A stretch of DNA of 8,046 bases. Origin: Chloroflexota bacterium. GTDB taxonomy: Bacteria; Chloroflexota; Dehalococcoidia; SZUA-161. Shown here piece by piece: positions 7,895 to 8,046 of the stretch. Made by a program: the position numbers and the translations under genes. Where the stretch lies: NCBI GenBank assembly GCA_003229915.1, contig QIGA01000215.1, forward strand, positions 1 to 8,046, read 5' to 3'. Below the pieces are notes generated by a model. That model was not told the DNA's origin, did not search any database, and saw nothing but the letters and a program-made list of their open reading frames with translations. Each line of letters starts with the position of its first letter. The stretch's first letter is position 1.

Positions 7895-7922
7895 ATCTTC
7901 CCTTCCTGCAAAACCACTTTTA

Positions 7923-7931
7923 ATTATACCA
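7923..7931 (-). promoter_or_regulatory. Extended -10 promoter of ftsH
   Basis: On the minus strand the sequence TGGTATAAT carries a perfect TATAAT (7928 down to 7923) preceded by the TGn extension. The -35 position holds only a weak TTAATT (7951 down to 7946, 17-bp spacer), which is common when the extended -10 is present. Transcription would start near 7916, giving a leader of about 22 nt before the ATG at 7894. No heat-shock-type (CIRCE) inverted repeat is visible around it. Confidence 0.75.
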
Positions 7932-7960
7932 TACCAGAGAATTAAAATTAAGGGCGCGTA

Positions 7961-8016
7961 TTCACTCATCTAAAATGTTACCGAGTGGGCATGGTTCACT
8001 CAACTAAAAATGTTAC
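7961..8016. repeat. Two-copy direct repeat, possible insertion-sequence end
   Basis: TTCACTCATCTAAAA-TGTTAC (7961-7981) recurs as TTCACTCAACTAAAAATGTTAC (7995-8016), with one substitution and one inserted A; the copies are 34 bp apart. GAGTG (7983-7987) lies between them, inverted relative to the CACTC inside each copy. Repeated motifs of this size before a transposase gene are known from the ends of some insertion sequences (IS21 family, for example). The next gene starts 12 bp later, which would fit, but neither the other end nor a target duplication is visible. Operators for the downstream gene are an equally valid reading. Confidence 0.5.
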
Positions 8017-8027
8017 TAAGGAGGACG

Positions 8028-8046
8028 ATGCCAAGCGAGGAGAAGA
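8028..8046 (+). CDS. Start of an unidentified gene running off the right edge
   Basis: An ATG at 8028 is preceded by the strong ribosome binding site AAGGAGG (8018-8024), with a tight 3-base gap. Only six full codons are present (MPSEEK) before the window ends, so the family cannot be determined. The gene is divergent from ftsH. With the repeats just upstream, a transposase or integrase is possible, but this is a guess from context. Confidence 0.45.

Overview
The window looks like an ordinary stretch of bacterial chromosome with moderately high GC. The FtsH core ([19 protein letters not shown] segment, [13 protein letters not shown]) and a bacterial PAC2 protein would fit a Chloroflexota/Dehalococcoidia-like organism. 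That placement rests on remembered family sequences and was not computed. Genes are densely packed and almost all intergenic space is regulatory. I see no rRNA, tRNA or CRISPR array, and no clearly novel system.

Region 1 (1-3615, + strand) is a self-contained export operon. A GbsR/MarR-type winged-helix regulator is followed by an ABC-2 ATPase and two ABC-2 permeases. ATPase, permease 1 and permease 2 are joined by 4-base start/stop overlaps. Upstream is a near-consensus sigma-70 promoter (TTGACT, 17 bp, TATACT) covered by two tandem imperfect palindromes of the form TTCAGT-N4-ACTAwA. This predicts that the regulator represses its own operon. Each permease is 353 residues with one N-terminal helix, a roughly 120-residue external domain and about five more helices, so together they should form a heterodimeric channel driven by the ATPase. 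The substrate cannot be read from the sequence; a drug, lipid or other amphipathic compound is the usual guess.

Region 2 (3616-5952, + strand) holds mnmE, the tRNA wobble-uridine modification GTPase with its C-terminal CIGK motif. After 36 bases comes a PAC2-family protein related to proteasome-assembly chaperones. A perfect 11-bp hairpin closes the unit.

Region 3 (5987-7894, - strand) is ftsH, the membrane-bound AAA+ zinc protease. It converges on the PAC2 gene and shares the intergenic hairpin with it. Its promoter has an extended -10 (TGGTATAAT), and this places the start codon at 7894 rather than at an upstream in-frame ATG at 7969.

Region 4 (7961-8046) has two copies of a 21-22 bp motif 34 bp apart, then a strong ribosome binding site and the first six codons (MPSEEK) of a gene that leaves the window. 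This could be the left end of an insertion sequence, but it is cut off too early to settle.
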